A stretch of DNA of 64,000 bases from Lacrimispora sp. BS-2 (GCF_040207125.1 NZ_CP157940.1:2418001-2482000), one strand, 5' to 3'. Counted from the stretch's first letter, positions 54,089 to 62,317 are shown. The notes: a model not told the origin generated them from the letters alone. Program-made: numbers and translations.

Positions 54089-54160
54089 GTAATTCTCCTC
54101 GTTCCTTCTGTCTTTCCAACTGGTTTCCTGAGGTTCATGAAGCATAGGACAGGCAGAACC

Positions 54161-54202
54161 ATTCGCCAGATGAATATGCAGGCATATTCGTTCGGCTCAT
54201 TG
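54161..54202. repeat. Palindromic intergenic element, copy B (42 bp)
   Basis: ATTCGCC, then GAATATGC / GCATATTC as a compact hairpin, then CGGCTCATTG. Same boundaries as copies A (43317) and C (11769). It lies between the candidate RNA terminator and mutS2. Confidence 0.6.
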
Positions 54203-54208
54203 TTCGCG

Positions 54209-54415
54209 CAAAAAAAGCCTGCAAGACAACAAACTGACGTCTTACAGGCTCTCAACCTTATTCTGTCTGTTTTGTATCCCATGGGCAAAACAGGTACACG
54301 AAATAGAGGAAAGACCTTCGGCCTTCCTGTCCCGACTCCTGCTTTTCATATAAAATTGCCTTATGCTCCATGTTTTAATACAATTAACAAACACACACAT
54401 CCTATCATTTATAAT
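54209..54415 (-). ncRNA. Candidate small RNA, about 205 nt
   Basis: Between a minus-strand promoter (54422-54450) and a strong terminator (AGCCTG-AAGAC / GTCTT-CAGGCT, 54216-54250, followed by seven T on minus) lies a structured segment. Internal stems are AGGAAGGCC / GGTCTTTCCT around 54307-54329 and CTGTTTTG / CAAAACAG at 54266-54292. No credible protein is encoded; a 36-codon frame ends inside the terminator stem. The size fits a free-standing regulatory RNA (6S-like length) or a long attenuated leader of mutS2. Class not identified. Confidence 0.5.
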
Positions 54416-54421
54416 ATCATC

Positions 54422-54450
54422 AATATACCATGGATAGAAAATCCGGTCAA
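54422..54450 (-). promoter_or_regulatory. Promoter of the candidate small RNA
   Basis: Minus strand TTGACC, 17-bp spacer, TATATT. Confidence 0.65.
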
Positions 54451-54469
54451 TCTTTTTTTCTTTTCCCTA

Positions 54470-54498
54470 TTGACATGGCGAAATGCATCTCATATAAT
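54470..54498 (+). promoter_or_regulatory. Sigma-A promoter of the YtrA-type ABC operon
   Basis: TTGACA, 17-bp spacer, TATAAT, both perfect. The operator overlaps the last base of the -10. Confidence 0.92.
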
Positions 54499-54518
54499 GT
54501 ACTTGTTCAATAAGTACA
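54498..54518. promoter_or_regulatory. Operator of the GntR/YtrA-type repressor
   Basis: Inverted repeat TGTACTT, 7 bp, AAGTACA, covering the start point, 26 bp before the gene it probably controls. Confidence 0.75.
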
Positions 54519-54543
54519 CTATACAACACCAAGGAGACCTACT

Positions 54544-54921
54544 GTGGAAATTATAATCAGCAGTAACACAAATAAGCCCATCTATGAGCAGATCACTTCG
54601 CAGATAAAAGCGCTGATTATGAGCGGAGAGCTGCAGACCGGCGATCCTATCCCGTCTATGCGGGCATTGGCCAAATCCATTCATGTCAGCGTCATTACCG
54701 TACAAAAAGCTTATGAAGATTTACAACGGGACGGCTTCATTGAAACAACCGTTGGACGGGGCAGTTTTGTATCGGCACAAAACAAAGATTTCTTTCAGGA
54801 AGAACAGCAGCGAAAAGCCGAAGAACATCTGCAGGAGGCAGCTGATATTGCCCGGACCAGCGGAATATCACTGGGCAAGCTGATTGAACTTTTGACTATG
54901 TTTTATCAAGAGGAGGAATAA
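54544..54921 (+). CDS. GntR-family regulator, YtrA subfamily
   Basis: Product of 125 aa, GTG start with AAGGAGACC upstream. Winged helix-turn-helix (YEQITSQIKALIMSGELQTGDPIPSMRALA, then HVSVITVQKAYEDLQRDGFIETTVGRGSFV) and a short helical tail. YtrA repressors control the ABC transporter genes behind them, often induced by cell-wall antibiotics; here the ABC ATPase starts 2 bp after its stop. Confidence 0.93.
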   Translation: MEIIISSNTNKPIYEQITSQIKALIMSGELQTGDPIPSMRALAKSIHVSVITVQKAYEDLQRDGFIETTVGRGSFVSAQNKDFFQEEQQRKAEEHLQEAADIARTSGISLGKLIELLTMFYQEEE

Positions 54922-54923
54922 AA

Positions 54924-55787
54924 ATGGAGCCGATTTTGCAGGTTGAAAATCTGACGAAACAATATCCTGATTTTAAGTTGGATCATGTATCATTTTCCAT
55001 TCCCAAAGGGACGATTATGGGATTGATCGGTGAGAACGGAGCCGGTAAAAGCACCACAATCAGTGCTATCCTTGATCTTATAAAAAAGGATGAAGGGATG
55101 GTTAAGTTTTGGGGGAAGGAGCTCTCTTCCGATCCCAGAAACATCAAAGAAAACATAGGAGTCGTGTTTGACGGCATCAACTTCTATGAGACACTTACGC
55201 CGGCTAAAATCGGCAGGATCTCAGCGGCAGCCTATAAGCAGTGGGATGAAACCGCCTACGATAACTATTTGAGAAAGTTACAGCTTCCTCCCCGCAAAGA
55301 AATCAAAACATTTTCCAGGGGAATGAAAATGAAGCTTGGCATTGCCGTTGCGCTTTCCCATAGACCAAAGCTTCTGATTCTGGATGAAGCGACCGGCGGG
55401 CTTGACCCGGTCATGCGTGACGATCTGCTGGATTTATTTCTGGACTTTGTACAGGATGAGGACCATTCGATCCTGATGTCGTCCCATATTTCTACGGATC
55501 TGGAAAAGGTGGCGGACTACATTACTTTTATTCATAAAGGAAAAGCCCTGTTCTGTAAAGAAAAAGATGAATTGCGCTACCAATATGGAATTATCCGGTG
55601 CAAAACGGATCAGTTTAACGCCATTGACAAATCTGAGATCCTTGCTTACCGGAAACGCGACTATCAATGGGATGTGCTGGTAGCAGACAAGGAAAAGGCC
55701 CGCCGTAAGTATAAGACTGCAGTAGTAGATAATGCCTCTATTGACGATATCCTTCTTCTCTATGTGAAGGGAGACCAGGTAAAATGA
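54924..55787 (+). CDS. ABC transporter ATPase
   Basis: Product of 287 aa of the BcrA/YtrB type. Walker A GENGAGKST (near 37), Q-loop region, signature FSRGMKMKLGIAVAL (near 130, variant LSGGQ), Walker B LLILDEATGGLDPV and H-loop SSHISTDLEKVADY. C-terminal 70 residues are accessory. It overlaps the permease gene by 4 bp (ATGA). With that permease it probably exports a toxic peptide or lipid-linked compound. Confidence 0.93.
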   Translation: MEPILQVENLTKQYPDFKLDHVSFSIPKGTIMGLIGENGAGKSTTISAILDLIKKDEGMVKFWGKELSSDPRNIKENIGVVFDGINFYETLTPAKIGRISAAAYKQWDETAYDNYLRKLQLPPRKEIKTFSRGMKMKLGIAVALSHRPKLLILDEATGGLDPVMRDDLLDLFLDFVQDEDHSILMSSHISTDLEKVADYITFIHKGKALFCKEKDELRYQYGIIRCKTDQFNAIDKSEILAYRKRDYQWDVLVADKEKARRKYKTAVVDNASIDDILLLYVKGDQVK

Positions 55788-56440
55788 AAAGTTTAATTTT
55801 AAAAGATCTATATAACACCGGGCATAATGCCAGGTCCATGATTTTTATACTGATGATTTTAGCGTTCTCTCTTATTCCTTCCATTGGATTGGAGGGTTAT
55901 ATGATCATGAGCGGCATTCTATGCAGCTCGATGATCATCACTACATTCAGCTTTGACGATCATTCCAAGTGGATGAAATACGCCATGGTCATGCCGGTCA
56001 CCAAAAAGGACATCGTGATCAGCAAATTTATTGTTCTTCTGATTTTCTCAGCGGTAGGCGCTGTCACCGGGCTGGTAATTGGCGCTATAGGCGGGATCAT
56101 TGCACATAAGGATATTTTCAGCAGCATCAATAACATGATGACTCTGCTGTTTACCGGTGTGGCGAGCCTGGTAATTGCAGAAATTGTGGGAAGCATGTCA
56201 ATCCCTCTTCTGTTTAAATTCGGCGCAGAAAAAGCCCGTATTTTATTGCTTGTTTCCTGTCTGGTTCCCGGCGCCATCTTCTTTGGTATCTATAAGCTTT
56301 TCACCTTGCTGGGTGTTTCATTTACAGATCACCTGGTCTTTATCCTTCTGTGCTGCTCTCCCTTTCTAGCACTGGCATGGAATCTGTTGATGTATAAAAT
56401 CAGCTATGCTCTCTTTGCGGAGAAGGATCTTTTGTATTAG
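55784..56440 (+). CDS. ABC-2 type permease
   Basis: Product of 218 aa with six hydrophobic segments (about 18-36, 40-58, 82-104, 112-130, 142-165 and 185-205). The layout MKSLILKDLYN followed by SFDDHSKWMKYAMVMPVTKKDIVISKF matches ABC2_membrane_5/BcrB-like permeases in bacitracin- or lantibiotic-type exporters. Its end overlaps the convergent Nudix gene by 41 bp. Confidence 0.85.
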   Translation: MKSLILKDLYNTGHNARSMIFILMILAFSLIPSIGLEGYMIMSGILCSSMIITTFSFDDHSKWMKYAMVMPVTKKDIVISKFIVLLIFSAVGAVTGLVIGAIGGIIAHKDIFSSINNMMTLLFTGVASLVIAEIVGSMSIPLLFKFGAEKARILLLVSCLVPGAIFFGIYKLFTLLGVSFTDHLVFILLCCSPFLALAWNLLMYKISYALFAEKDLLY

Positions 56441-56924
56441 CAGGCAAAAGCGCCAATGGCTTGCCATTTAACAAAGCGTTTTTCAGATGATCCCCTGTAT
56501 ACACAAGCTTTAAGGAAAAGAAAGGAATATCCGTGAGTAACAGCTCAAAGAAAATACGGTCTCCTTCCCAAAGAGAGAGACCGCCTATTTCTTCCTTTGG
56601 TATCCATTTAAGCTCTCCTTCCGGACATTCAGTCAGGGTCCCTTCATATCCATCGGCAGTGTATAAAAACATGTATTCATCGGGATACTTGTCCGATACA
56701 AAGGTAATAATGCCCCTGAGCCGGTAGGAATGCAGGGATAATCCGGTCTCTTCCTTTACCTCACGCAAAAGACATTCCTCCGGACTCTCCCCTTCCTCTA
56801 AATGGCCTCCTACCCCCAGCCATTTGTCCTGATTCATATCGTCTTTCTTTTTTATCCGGTGGAGCATCAAATAGCTCTCTTCACGCTGGATATAACAAAG
56901 TGTTGTTAAATTTTTATGACCCAT
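56400..56924 (-). CDS. Nudix hydrolase, MutT/8-oxo-dGTP type
   Basis: Product of 174 aa from ATG 56924 with GGAGG 9 nt upstream. Nudix box GGHLEEGESPEECLLREVKEETG near 40-62. The start TTLCYIQREESYLMLHR and the motif WLGVGGHLE match the 8-oxo-dGTP diphosphatase group (YtkD/MutX-like), which would sanitise oxidised nucleotides. Substrate is inferred. Its 3' end overlaps the opposite-strand permease gene. Confidence 0.85.
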   Translation of the reverse strand: MGHKNLTTLCYIQREESYLMLHRIKKKDDMNQDKWLGVGGHLEEGESPEECLLREVKEETGLSLHSYRLRGIITFVSDKYPDEYMFLYTADGYEGTLTECPEGELKWIPKEEIGGLSLWEGDRIFFELLLTDIPFFSLKLVYTGDHLKNALLNGKPLALLPANTKDPSPQREHS

Positions 56925-56928
56925 TCTT

Positions 56929-57183
56929 TTATCCTCCATAGTTCTGATTCAGTTCCCCATATTCCTCTGTGAGATATTCCAGAAATTGCCTGCTGGCAAA
57001 GGTACCGATCCGGATGGCTGCATTCTGGATTCCTTCCATCTCTTTTCTCTTCTCCGTAAGTTCCCTGTAACCATGGTATATATTCTTTATATAGGGTAAA
57101 AGCTCTGCTCCATCAGGAGTCAGTACCGCTTCATGTTCCCAGCTCCTTATTATTAGTTTTTCTAATGTTTTCATTATAAACAT
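56929..57183 (-). pseudogene. Relic of a LysR-family regulator
   Basis: An 84-codon frame holds the second part of a LysR DNA-binding domain and linker: LEKLIIRSWEHEAVLTPDGAELL, then YIKNIYHGYREL and IQNAAIRIGTFAS. The recognition helices before it and the whole effector domain after it are missing. It is divergent from azlCD, where LysR genes often sit, so it is probably the decayed regulator of those genes. Confidence 0.7.
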
Positions 57184-57261
57184 TTGTTTTACTGATGTAA
57201 AGGTTCATGGTATATTTTATAAATACGATAAGGGCGGTTACGTCCTATGAGGAGGAGCGTT

Positions 57262-57984
57262 ATGAATACCAGCAGAGAACAGCTAAAATCCGGTATAAAG
57301 GATGGGATCCCCATCTTTCTTGGTTATATTGCCGTATCCTTTACCTTTGGAATTATAGCATCAAAATCGGGACTGTCACCGTGGCAGTCTATTGTGATGT
57401 CCCTTACCAACTTAACATCAGCAGGACAATTTGCCGCCCTGGGCATTATCACAGCAGGCGCTCCCTTTGCAGAAATGGCCGCTGCCCAGTTAGTCATCAA
57501 CCTGCGTTACAGTCTCATGTCCTGCTCCCTTTCCCAAAAGCTTGACAAGACACCCCCATTTTATCACCGCCTGCTGATCGGCTACGGAATAACAGATGAA
57601 ATCTTCGGTGTTTCCGTGTGTAAGCCGGGGCCCTTAAACCCATGGTACTGCTACGGCCTGTTTCTGCTCGCCATTCCGGGCTGGACACTGGGAACCGCAG
57701 CCGGCGCTTACTTTGGACGCCTTCTGCCTGAAAGAGCTTTAAGCGCTTTAGGGGTGGCCCTGTATGGGATGTTTCTGGCAATTATCATTCCGCCTGCAAA
57801 GAAAAACCGTGTTCTGGCAGGAGTTACCGCCTTTTCCATGGCCTTTAGCCTTTTGTTCTTTCTGATTCCGGCACTGCACAAGATTTCCTCCGGATTCAGA
57901 CTGATTATACTGACCGTTGTGATTGCGGGAACTGCTGCTGCCTTGTTCCCGGTACCTGACACTATGGAGGTTTCCCATGAATAA
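57262..57984 (+). CDS. azlC: AzlC-family branched-chain amino acid exporter subunit
   Basis: Product of 240 aa from ATG 57262 with GAGGAGG upstream. Hydrophobic with seven or so segments. Family marks: FLGYIAVSFTFGIIASKSGLS, TNLTSAGQFAALG and NLRYSLMSCSLSQKL near 75-95. Works with AzlD, whose gene overlaps it by 8 bp. Exports branched-chain amino acids or analogues. Confidence 0.93.
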   Translation: MNTSREQLKSGIKDGIPIFLGYIAVSFTFGIIASKSGLSPWQSIVMSLTNLTSAGQFAALGIITAGAPFAEMAAAQLVINLRYSLMSCSLSQKLDKTPPFYHRLLIGYGITDEIFGVSVCKPGPLNPWYCYGLFLLAIPGWTLGTAAGAYFGRLLPERALSALGVALYGMFLAIIIPPAKKNRVLAGVTAFSMAFSLLFFLIPALHKISSGFRLIILTVVIAGTAAALFPVPDTMEVSHE

Positions 57985-58282
57985 CCGAATCTATCTTTAC
58001 ATACTGGTCATGGCCGCAGTTACCTACTTGATCCGCGTCCTTCCCCTGACCCTCATCCGGAGGGAAATAAAGGTTCCCTTTATCCGGTCTTTTCTTTACT
58101 ATGTTCCTTATGTGACATTGTCGGTAATGACCTTTCCTGCCATCCTTACGGCCACGAAAAGCATATGGTCCGGCGCCGCAGCACTTTTGACGGCTGCCAT
58201 TCTGGCTTATAAAGAAAAAAGCCTGTTTCAGGTTTCCATAGCCGCCTGCATGGTGGTTTTTGCAATGGAATTGTTCCTGTGA
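57977..58282 (+). CDS. azlD: AzlD-family branched-chain amino acid exporter subunit
   Basis: Product of 101 aa from ATG 57977 (GGAGG 6 nt upstream, inside the azlC end). Three or four membrane segments, with TYLIRVLPLTLIRREI and YYVPYVTLSVMTFPAIL, the AzlD pattern. Forms the complex with AzlC. The operon's LysR regulator appears lost (56929-57183). Confidence 0.93.
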   Translation: MNNRIYLYILVMAAVTYLIRVLPLTLIRREIKVPFIRSFLYYVPYVTLSVMTFPAILTATKSIWSGAAALLTAAILAYKEKSLFQVSIAACMVVFAMELFL

Positions 58283-58415
58283 CCATCCTTTTCTGCAATC
58301 AGCTTATAGGCCTTAACATATGCAACAATATTAACAATAGGTAACATGTCAGTAAAATCCACCTGGATGGCTTGCCGCATGGCAATCAGGTATTGAAAAT
58401 TTGAAAAATAAAAAT

Positions 58416-58450
58416 GCCTCCCCGCCGTTTCTAAGAATCCGCAGGGAGGC
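58416..58450 (-). terminator. Terminator of the nth-LURP operon
   Basis: GCCTCCC / GGGAGGC stem with a long loop, followed on the minus strand by ATTTTTATTTTTC. Confidence 0.7.
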
Positions 58451-58504
58451 TGTATTGTTATTGTTTCATGGTTTTCTGATGAAGACCTGTGGAAGCTAAA
58501 TCCG

Positions 58505-58981
58505 TCAGCCTTTGTTTTGACTGCATTTAACCGCATCAATGGCAAGGACCACCATAAGTGCCAAAAGGCTGTCCTGCCCATTGGCCACATCGATCAAGTA
58601 TGTATCGGTAAATTGAAAAAGCTGCTTTTCAATCCGTGCAACAACGCTTCCGGTCTGGGAAAGAATGGAGTAATCCCATTCCATGAAACTGCCTTCCACA
58701 TGCCAGCCATTGCAGTCAACGGAAAAAGAAGGTTTGAAAAAAGTAAACTCTTTTGTAATGGTTCCCACCGTTTGTCCGCCGATCTGGATGGCAAACCGGG
58801 GCAGAAAGGTAAGCACCTGCTCCCTTAAGGTGGCCAGGTGATTGCCGCTGTTGTCATAGATTTCCAGCTTGTGGCCCCAGGCGGGCCTTCCGCAGACCGT
58901 GTATACGGCAGCACCACTTTCATCATATATATCGTAACTGTCAAACCAGGAAAAAAAACGCTGTTTAAACATAAGCTTCAT
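58505..58981 (-). CDS. LURP-one-related (DUF567) protein
   Basis: Product of 158 aa. Beta-barrel tubby-like fold signature: YDIYDESGAAVYTV, HKLEIYDNSGNHLATLRE, YSILSQTGSVVARIEKQ and YLIDVANGQDSLLALMVVLAID. No catalytic motif; related proteins may bind membrane lipids. Its ATG overlaps the nth stop by 4 bp, so the genes are coupled. Confidence 0.88.
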   Translation of the reverse strand: MKLMFKQRFFSWFDSYDIYDESGAAVYTVCGRPAWGHKLEIYDNSGNHLATLREQVLTFLPRFAIQIGGQTVGTITKEFTFFKPSFSVDCNGWHVEGSFMEWDYSILSQTGSVVARIEKQLFQFTDTYLIDVANGQDSLLALMVVLAIDAVKCSQNKG

Positions 58982-59634
58982 GATATCTCTTTATCTCCTT
59001 TTCCATCTTTGTCCATTATCTGCTCACACCATTCCCTTAGCATGCATTCCCCGCATTTTGCCTTCCTTGCCGTACAGATTGCCCTGCCATGATAAATAAG
59101 CTGAAAATTGATCCGGTTCCAGTGGTCCTTTGGAAGTATCGTCTGTAATTCCAATTCTACCTCCGCCGGATTTTTCCCGGAAGCCCAGCCCAGCCGCTTA
59201 GAAATGCGGAATACATGAGTATCCACTGTGACCCCGGGTATTCCGTAGGCATCTGCCAGAAACAAGGTGGCGGTCTTTCTGCCCACTCCGGCCAGATTCA
59301 GGACCCCGTCAATATCCCTTGGAACCTGGCCTCCATATTCCTCCGCGATCTGTCTGCAGCATTTTTTTAAATTTCTCGCCTTATTCTTATAAAGCCCGAT
59401 GGAGCGTATGGAATCCTCAATCTCCTCCAGGGGCGCTTCCGCCATCTGCTCTACGGTCTGAAAACGCTGAAACAGCTGGGGAAGCACCTCCTCCACCTGT
59501 TTATCTGTGCTTTGGGCACTGAGCATGATGGCCGCCAAAAGCTGCCAGGGCTGCTGATGGTAAAACCCTTCCTTTGTCACACCGTAAATCTGGTCCAGTT
59601 TTTCAAGTATATAACTGACACTTTTCTTTCTCAT
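58978..59634 (-). CDS. nth: Endonuclease III
   Basis: DNA glycosylase/AP lyase for oxidised pyrimidines. Product of 218 aa. Helix-hairpin-helix LNLAGVGRKTATLFL near 110-125 with the catalytic Lys, catalytic Asp in VDTHVFR (near 138), and the 4Fe-4S loop Cys-x6-Cys-x2-Cys-x5-Cys at 187-203. It is followed by LURP-one and preceded by the endonuclease Q-like gene, forming a base-damage repair pair. Confidence 0.96.
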   Translation of the reverse strand: MRKKSVSYILEKLDQIYGVTKEGFYHQQPWQLLAAIMLSAQSTDKQVEEVLPQLFQRFQTVEQMAEAPLEEIEDSIRSIGLYKNKARNLKKCCRQIAEEYGGQVPRDIDGVLNLAGVGRKTATLFLADAYGIPGVTVDTHVFRISKRLGWASGKNPAEVELELQTILPKDHWNRINFQLIYHGRAICTARKAKCGECMLREWCEQIMDKDGKGDKEIS

Positions 59635-59687
59635 CGGGTATTTTCCAACCTTCCGTCACTGTATTATATCTGCTCTCCTTTTCAGGC

Positions 59688-60947
59688 TCAGCTGTTTTTT
59701 CCCCGCTTGCTGATTTCCTCCGGCTCAAACAGCCGGATGATCCCATATTCCCCGTCATATCCGGGAGAACATATGACCCTTCCCTCTCTTAACCGCCTGA
59801 TTCCCTCTGAAATCATATCACCGGAAGCATGCCTGATGTCCTCCAGGGGCAATTCCCGAAGGATAGGAAATTCCGGTCCTAAATCTCTTATCATGGATTC
59901 ATACTGGTTCTGGACCCTTTTACTTGCAACCGTATATCCGATAGAAGCCGCAATGACTTCAGAAAGAGGAACCAGATTCTCAAACGGCTTTCCGCCGGGA
60001 AGAACAAAGCCCTGGCTGCGGTCAGCCAATTGATCGATCCGGTGGGACACGCCGGTGGTCAGCTTGCGGCCGCATACCGGACACTTGCCGGAATACTGCT
60101 TTGCTTCTGACGGAGAGAGGCAGAGGCTGCATTTCCGGTGGCCATCATAATGGTATTTCCCCTCTTCCGGAAAGAACTCTACGGTCCCCTCTAATCCCTC
60201 TCCCTTTTGTATGGCATTCCAAAGCCCGGTATAAGACAATTCAATATCCAGAAGATTGGCTTCCCTGCCCAGCTTTGATGGGGAATGGGCATCGGAATTG
60301 GAAATCAGCTGAAAACGGTCCAGAGCCGACAAACGCCATATCATAGGAGGATCCGAAGAAAGCCCGGTTTCCAGTGCATGGACATGGGGAGTCAGATCCT
60401 CAAAACACTCCTCAATGGAATCAAAACCGGAAAATGCCCCGAACAAAGAAAAATGGGGCGTCCAGATATGGGCCGGAATGTAAATGGCCCTGGGGCATAA
60501 TTCCAGGGTGATCTCCAGAAGGTCATGACAATCCAGTCCCAAAATAGGCCTGCCGTCTGAATGAAGGTTCCCAATGGTCTCCAGTTTTTTTGAAAGCAGC
60601 TCTGCCTCCTCAAGGCCTGGAAGGAGAATGACGCTGTGAACCTTTCTCACTTTCCCATTCTTCTTATAAATAGAGCTGATCTCCCCGGATATCACAAACC
60701 GTGGAGTACTGTCCTCCGGCCCGGCTCCCTTGTCCACCCGGTATTCTTCTTTTAATATGTAAAGCCCTTCCTCTGCAGGAGTCAGCTTATCCTTTAATTC
60801 CTCACGCCACGCCGGATGGGTAAAATCACCGGTCCCCAGAATACCGATTCCCTTGCGCCTTGCCCACAAGTCCAAATACTCCAATGAACAATCCTTACTG
60901 GTCGCCCTGGAATAATGGGAATGGATATGCAAGTCTGCTATATACAT
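59688..60947 (-). CDS. Endonuclease Q-like PHP-domain protein
   Basis: Product of 419 aa from ATG 60947 (AGGTG 6 nt upstream; GTG 60956 possible). PHP nuclease domain (DLHIHSHYSRATSKD, GTGDFTHPAW, PAHIWTPHFSLFG, NSDAHSPSKLGREAN), a four-Cys zinc site (CSLC ... CPVCG near 275-295) and a C-terminal domain with DPPMIW-type and HhH-like parts. This layout is that of EndoQ, which nicks 5' to hypoxanthine, uracil and AP sites. EndoQ is known mainly in Thermococcales and a few bacteria. Confidence 0.85.
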   Translation of the reverse strand: MYIADLHIHSHYSRATSKDCSLEYLDLWARRKGIGILGTGDFTHPAWREELKDKLTPAEEGLYILKEEYRVDKGAGPEDSTPRFVISGEISSIYKKNGKVRKVHSVILLPGLEEAELLSKKLETIGNLHSDGRPILGLDCHDLLEITLELCPRAIYIPAHIWTPHFSLFGAFSGFDSIEECFEDLTPHVHALETGLSSDPPMIWRLSALDRFQLISNSDAHSPSKLGREANLLDIELSYTGLWNAIQKGEGLEGTVEFFPEEGKYHYDGHRKCSLCLSPSEAKQYSGKCPVCGRKLTTGVSHRIDQLADRSQGFVLPGGKPFENLVPLSEVIAASIGYTVASKRVQNQYESMIRDLGPEFPILRELPLEDIRHASGDMISEGIRRLREGRVICSPGYDGEYGIIRLFEPEEISKRGKNS

Positions 60948-60970
60948 AAATTTCACCTGCTTCTATTAAT

Positions 60971-61933
60971 TTATGTTTTATTATAGCCTTCTTTGGCGCG
61001 ATCTGCAAGAAGCAGGCCCTTCCTTTTCCCGGCATATTTTTCATAAATTCCCATGGCCAGCTCTTCCATGTCTTTTCTGAATTCCTCTGGCTCCATTAGT
61101 TCAACCTGGTCTCCCATGCTTAAGAGCCATCCAAAGAGATTATCCTTGTTGGAAAAGCCTGCTTCAAACAAAAGCTTTCCATCCTCCTGTTCCTTAAAAC
61201 AACCGATTCCAAACTCTTCGATCAGACGCCACTTTATCCCCGGCTCGCAAACCGCGGTAACATTAAAACTAACGGGGTATGGATTTTCCGGAAAGCACTC
61301 AAAGGGAGGAATGGGAAGCCTTTCATAATGTTCACCGGTATCCCCAAGCTCCTGGATCCGGTTCAGCTTGAACATGCGGAAATCCTTCCGTTCCCTGCAA
61401 TATCCCCACACATACCAGGAGGACCACTGGAATACCAGCAGATAAGGGTCAATGATCCTTTCCGTCTCACCGCCGGGAGCATAATAATAGAATTTTATGG
61501 AGTGGCTGGCTTCAATGGCTTCCTGAATCAGCTCTATCTTTGGGGACAGGGAAGATTTATACCAGGAGGACAGGTTAATCATGATATGGCTTTCCGGGAC
61601 CTGTACCGATGCCTGGTCCACTGACAGCTTTTTCATTAACTGCTGGTACCGGCTGGTTCCCGCCACACTGTCCAGACTTCTGAGTCCGGTCAGTATGGAT
61701 TGCATTTCAGAGGAAGTAAGCACCGTCCGGTCGATCCGGTAGGCAGGCATGATGGATATCCCCCCATTCTTCCCCTGGGAAGTTGCAAGGGGAATGCCCG
61801 CCCTTAACAGGACTTCCACATCCCGGTTTATGGTCCTTCTTGAAACCTCAAAGATTTCTGCAAGATAAGAAGCCGTTACCTTTTCCTCCTGAAGCAGAAT
61901 GGACAAAATTCCGATAAGTCTGTCAATCTTCAT
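60971..61933 (-). CDS. WYL-domain transcriptional regulator (YafY type)
   Basis: Product of 320 aa from ATG 61933 with AAAGGA 6 nt upstream. Helix-turn-helix of the HTH_11 type (VTASYLAEIFEVSRRTINRDVEVL, 20-44), then a WYL domain (IKFYYYAPGGETERIIDPYLLVFQWSSWYVWGYC near 140-175) and the WCX C-terminal extension. WYL domains may sense nucleic acid or other ligands. Lies upstream of endoQ and nth, 23 bp before endoQ, so it may belong to the same transcript or control a repair response. Confidence 0.9.
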   Translation of the reverse strand: MKIDRLIGILSILLQEEKVTASYLAEIFEVSRRTINRDVEVLLRAGIPLATSQGKNGGISIMPAYRIDRTVLTSSEMQSILTGLRSLDSVAGTSRYQQLMKKLSVDQASVQVPESHIMINLSSWYKSSLSPKIELIQEAIEASHSIKFYYYAPGGETERIIDPYLLVFQWSSWYVWGYCRERKDFRMFKLNRIQELGDTGEHYERLPIPPFECFPENPYPVSFNVTAVCEPGIKWRLIEEFGIGCFKEQEDGKLLFEAGFSNKDNLFGWLLSMGDQVELMEPEEFRKDMEELAMGIYEKYAGKRKGLLLADRAKEGYNKT

Positions 61934-61968
61934 AGGCAATCCTTTCTTTTATGTTCCCATTATACCGT

Positions 61969-61980
61969 GAAAGCAATGAG
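61969..61980 (+). repeat. 12-mer GAAAGCAATGAG, second copy
   Basis: Identical to the minus-strand 12-mer at 35086-35097, and likewise next to a TATA-type -10 hexamer (ATTATA at 61959, minus strand). Confidence 0.35.
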
Positions 61981-62022
61981 TAAGGCGCCGCAAGCCGGCA
62001 TTTGGCAAATGCAGCACAATTA

Positions 62023-62051
62023 TTGACTCCTTTTTCCATTTATGCTAGGAT
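62023..62051 (+). promoter_or_regulatory. Promoter of the 75-residue protein gene
   Basis: TTGACT, 17-bp spacer, TAGGAT, 34 bp before the start codon. Confidence 0.6.
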
Positions 62052-62085
62052 ATGCCTAACAATCAAGAAAGAAAGGATCAGTTAA

Positions 62086-62313
62086 ATGAACTTAATGAAC
62101 CTGATGCAGTTAAAGGAATCCTGGGCTGTTTTTAAAGATAACCACCCTAAATTCCCCCTGTTCTTAAAAGCAGCTTTAAACGGCCCGTTAAAAGAAGGAA
62201 GTGTGATGGAAATTCGCATTACATCACCGGAAGGAAAAGACCTTACAACTAATTTAAAGCTTAAGGCTTCCGACATGGAGCTGTTTGAACACTGGAAAGA
62301 CTCCTTTGTATGA
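62086..62313 (+). CDS. Small conserved-looking protein of unknown function
   Basis: Product of 75 aa, ATG 62086 with AGAAAGGA upstream. N-terminal amphipathic helix (LMQLKESWAVFKDNHPKFP), then a beta-rich part with IRITSPEGKDLTTNLKLKASD. No Cys, no membrane segment. It is a single gene with its own promoter and a strong terminator, so it is expressed as a separate small protein. No family assigned. Confidence 0.75.
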   Translation: MNLMNLMQLKESWAVFKDNHPKFPLFLKAALNGPLKEGSVMEIRITSPEGKDLTTNLKLKASDMELFEHWKDSFV

Positions 62314-62317
62314 TATT

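Noticed and set aside
54085..54288. 67-codon minus-strand frame before mutS2
   Set aside because: Runs through the terminator stem and the palindromic element; better explained as RNA and repeat.
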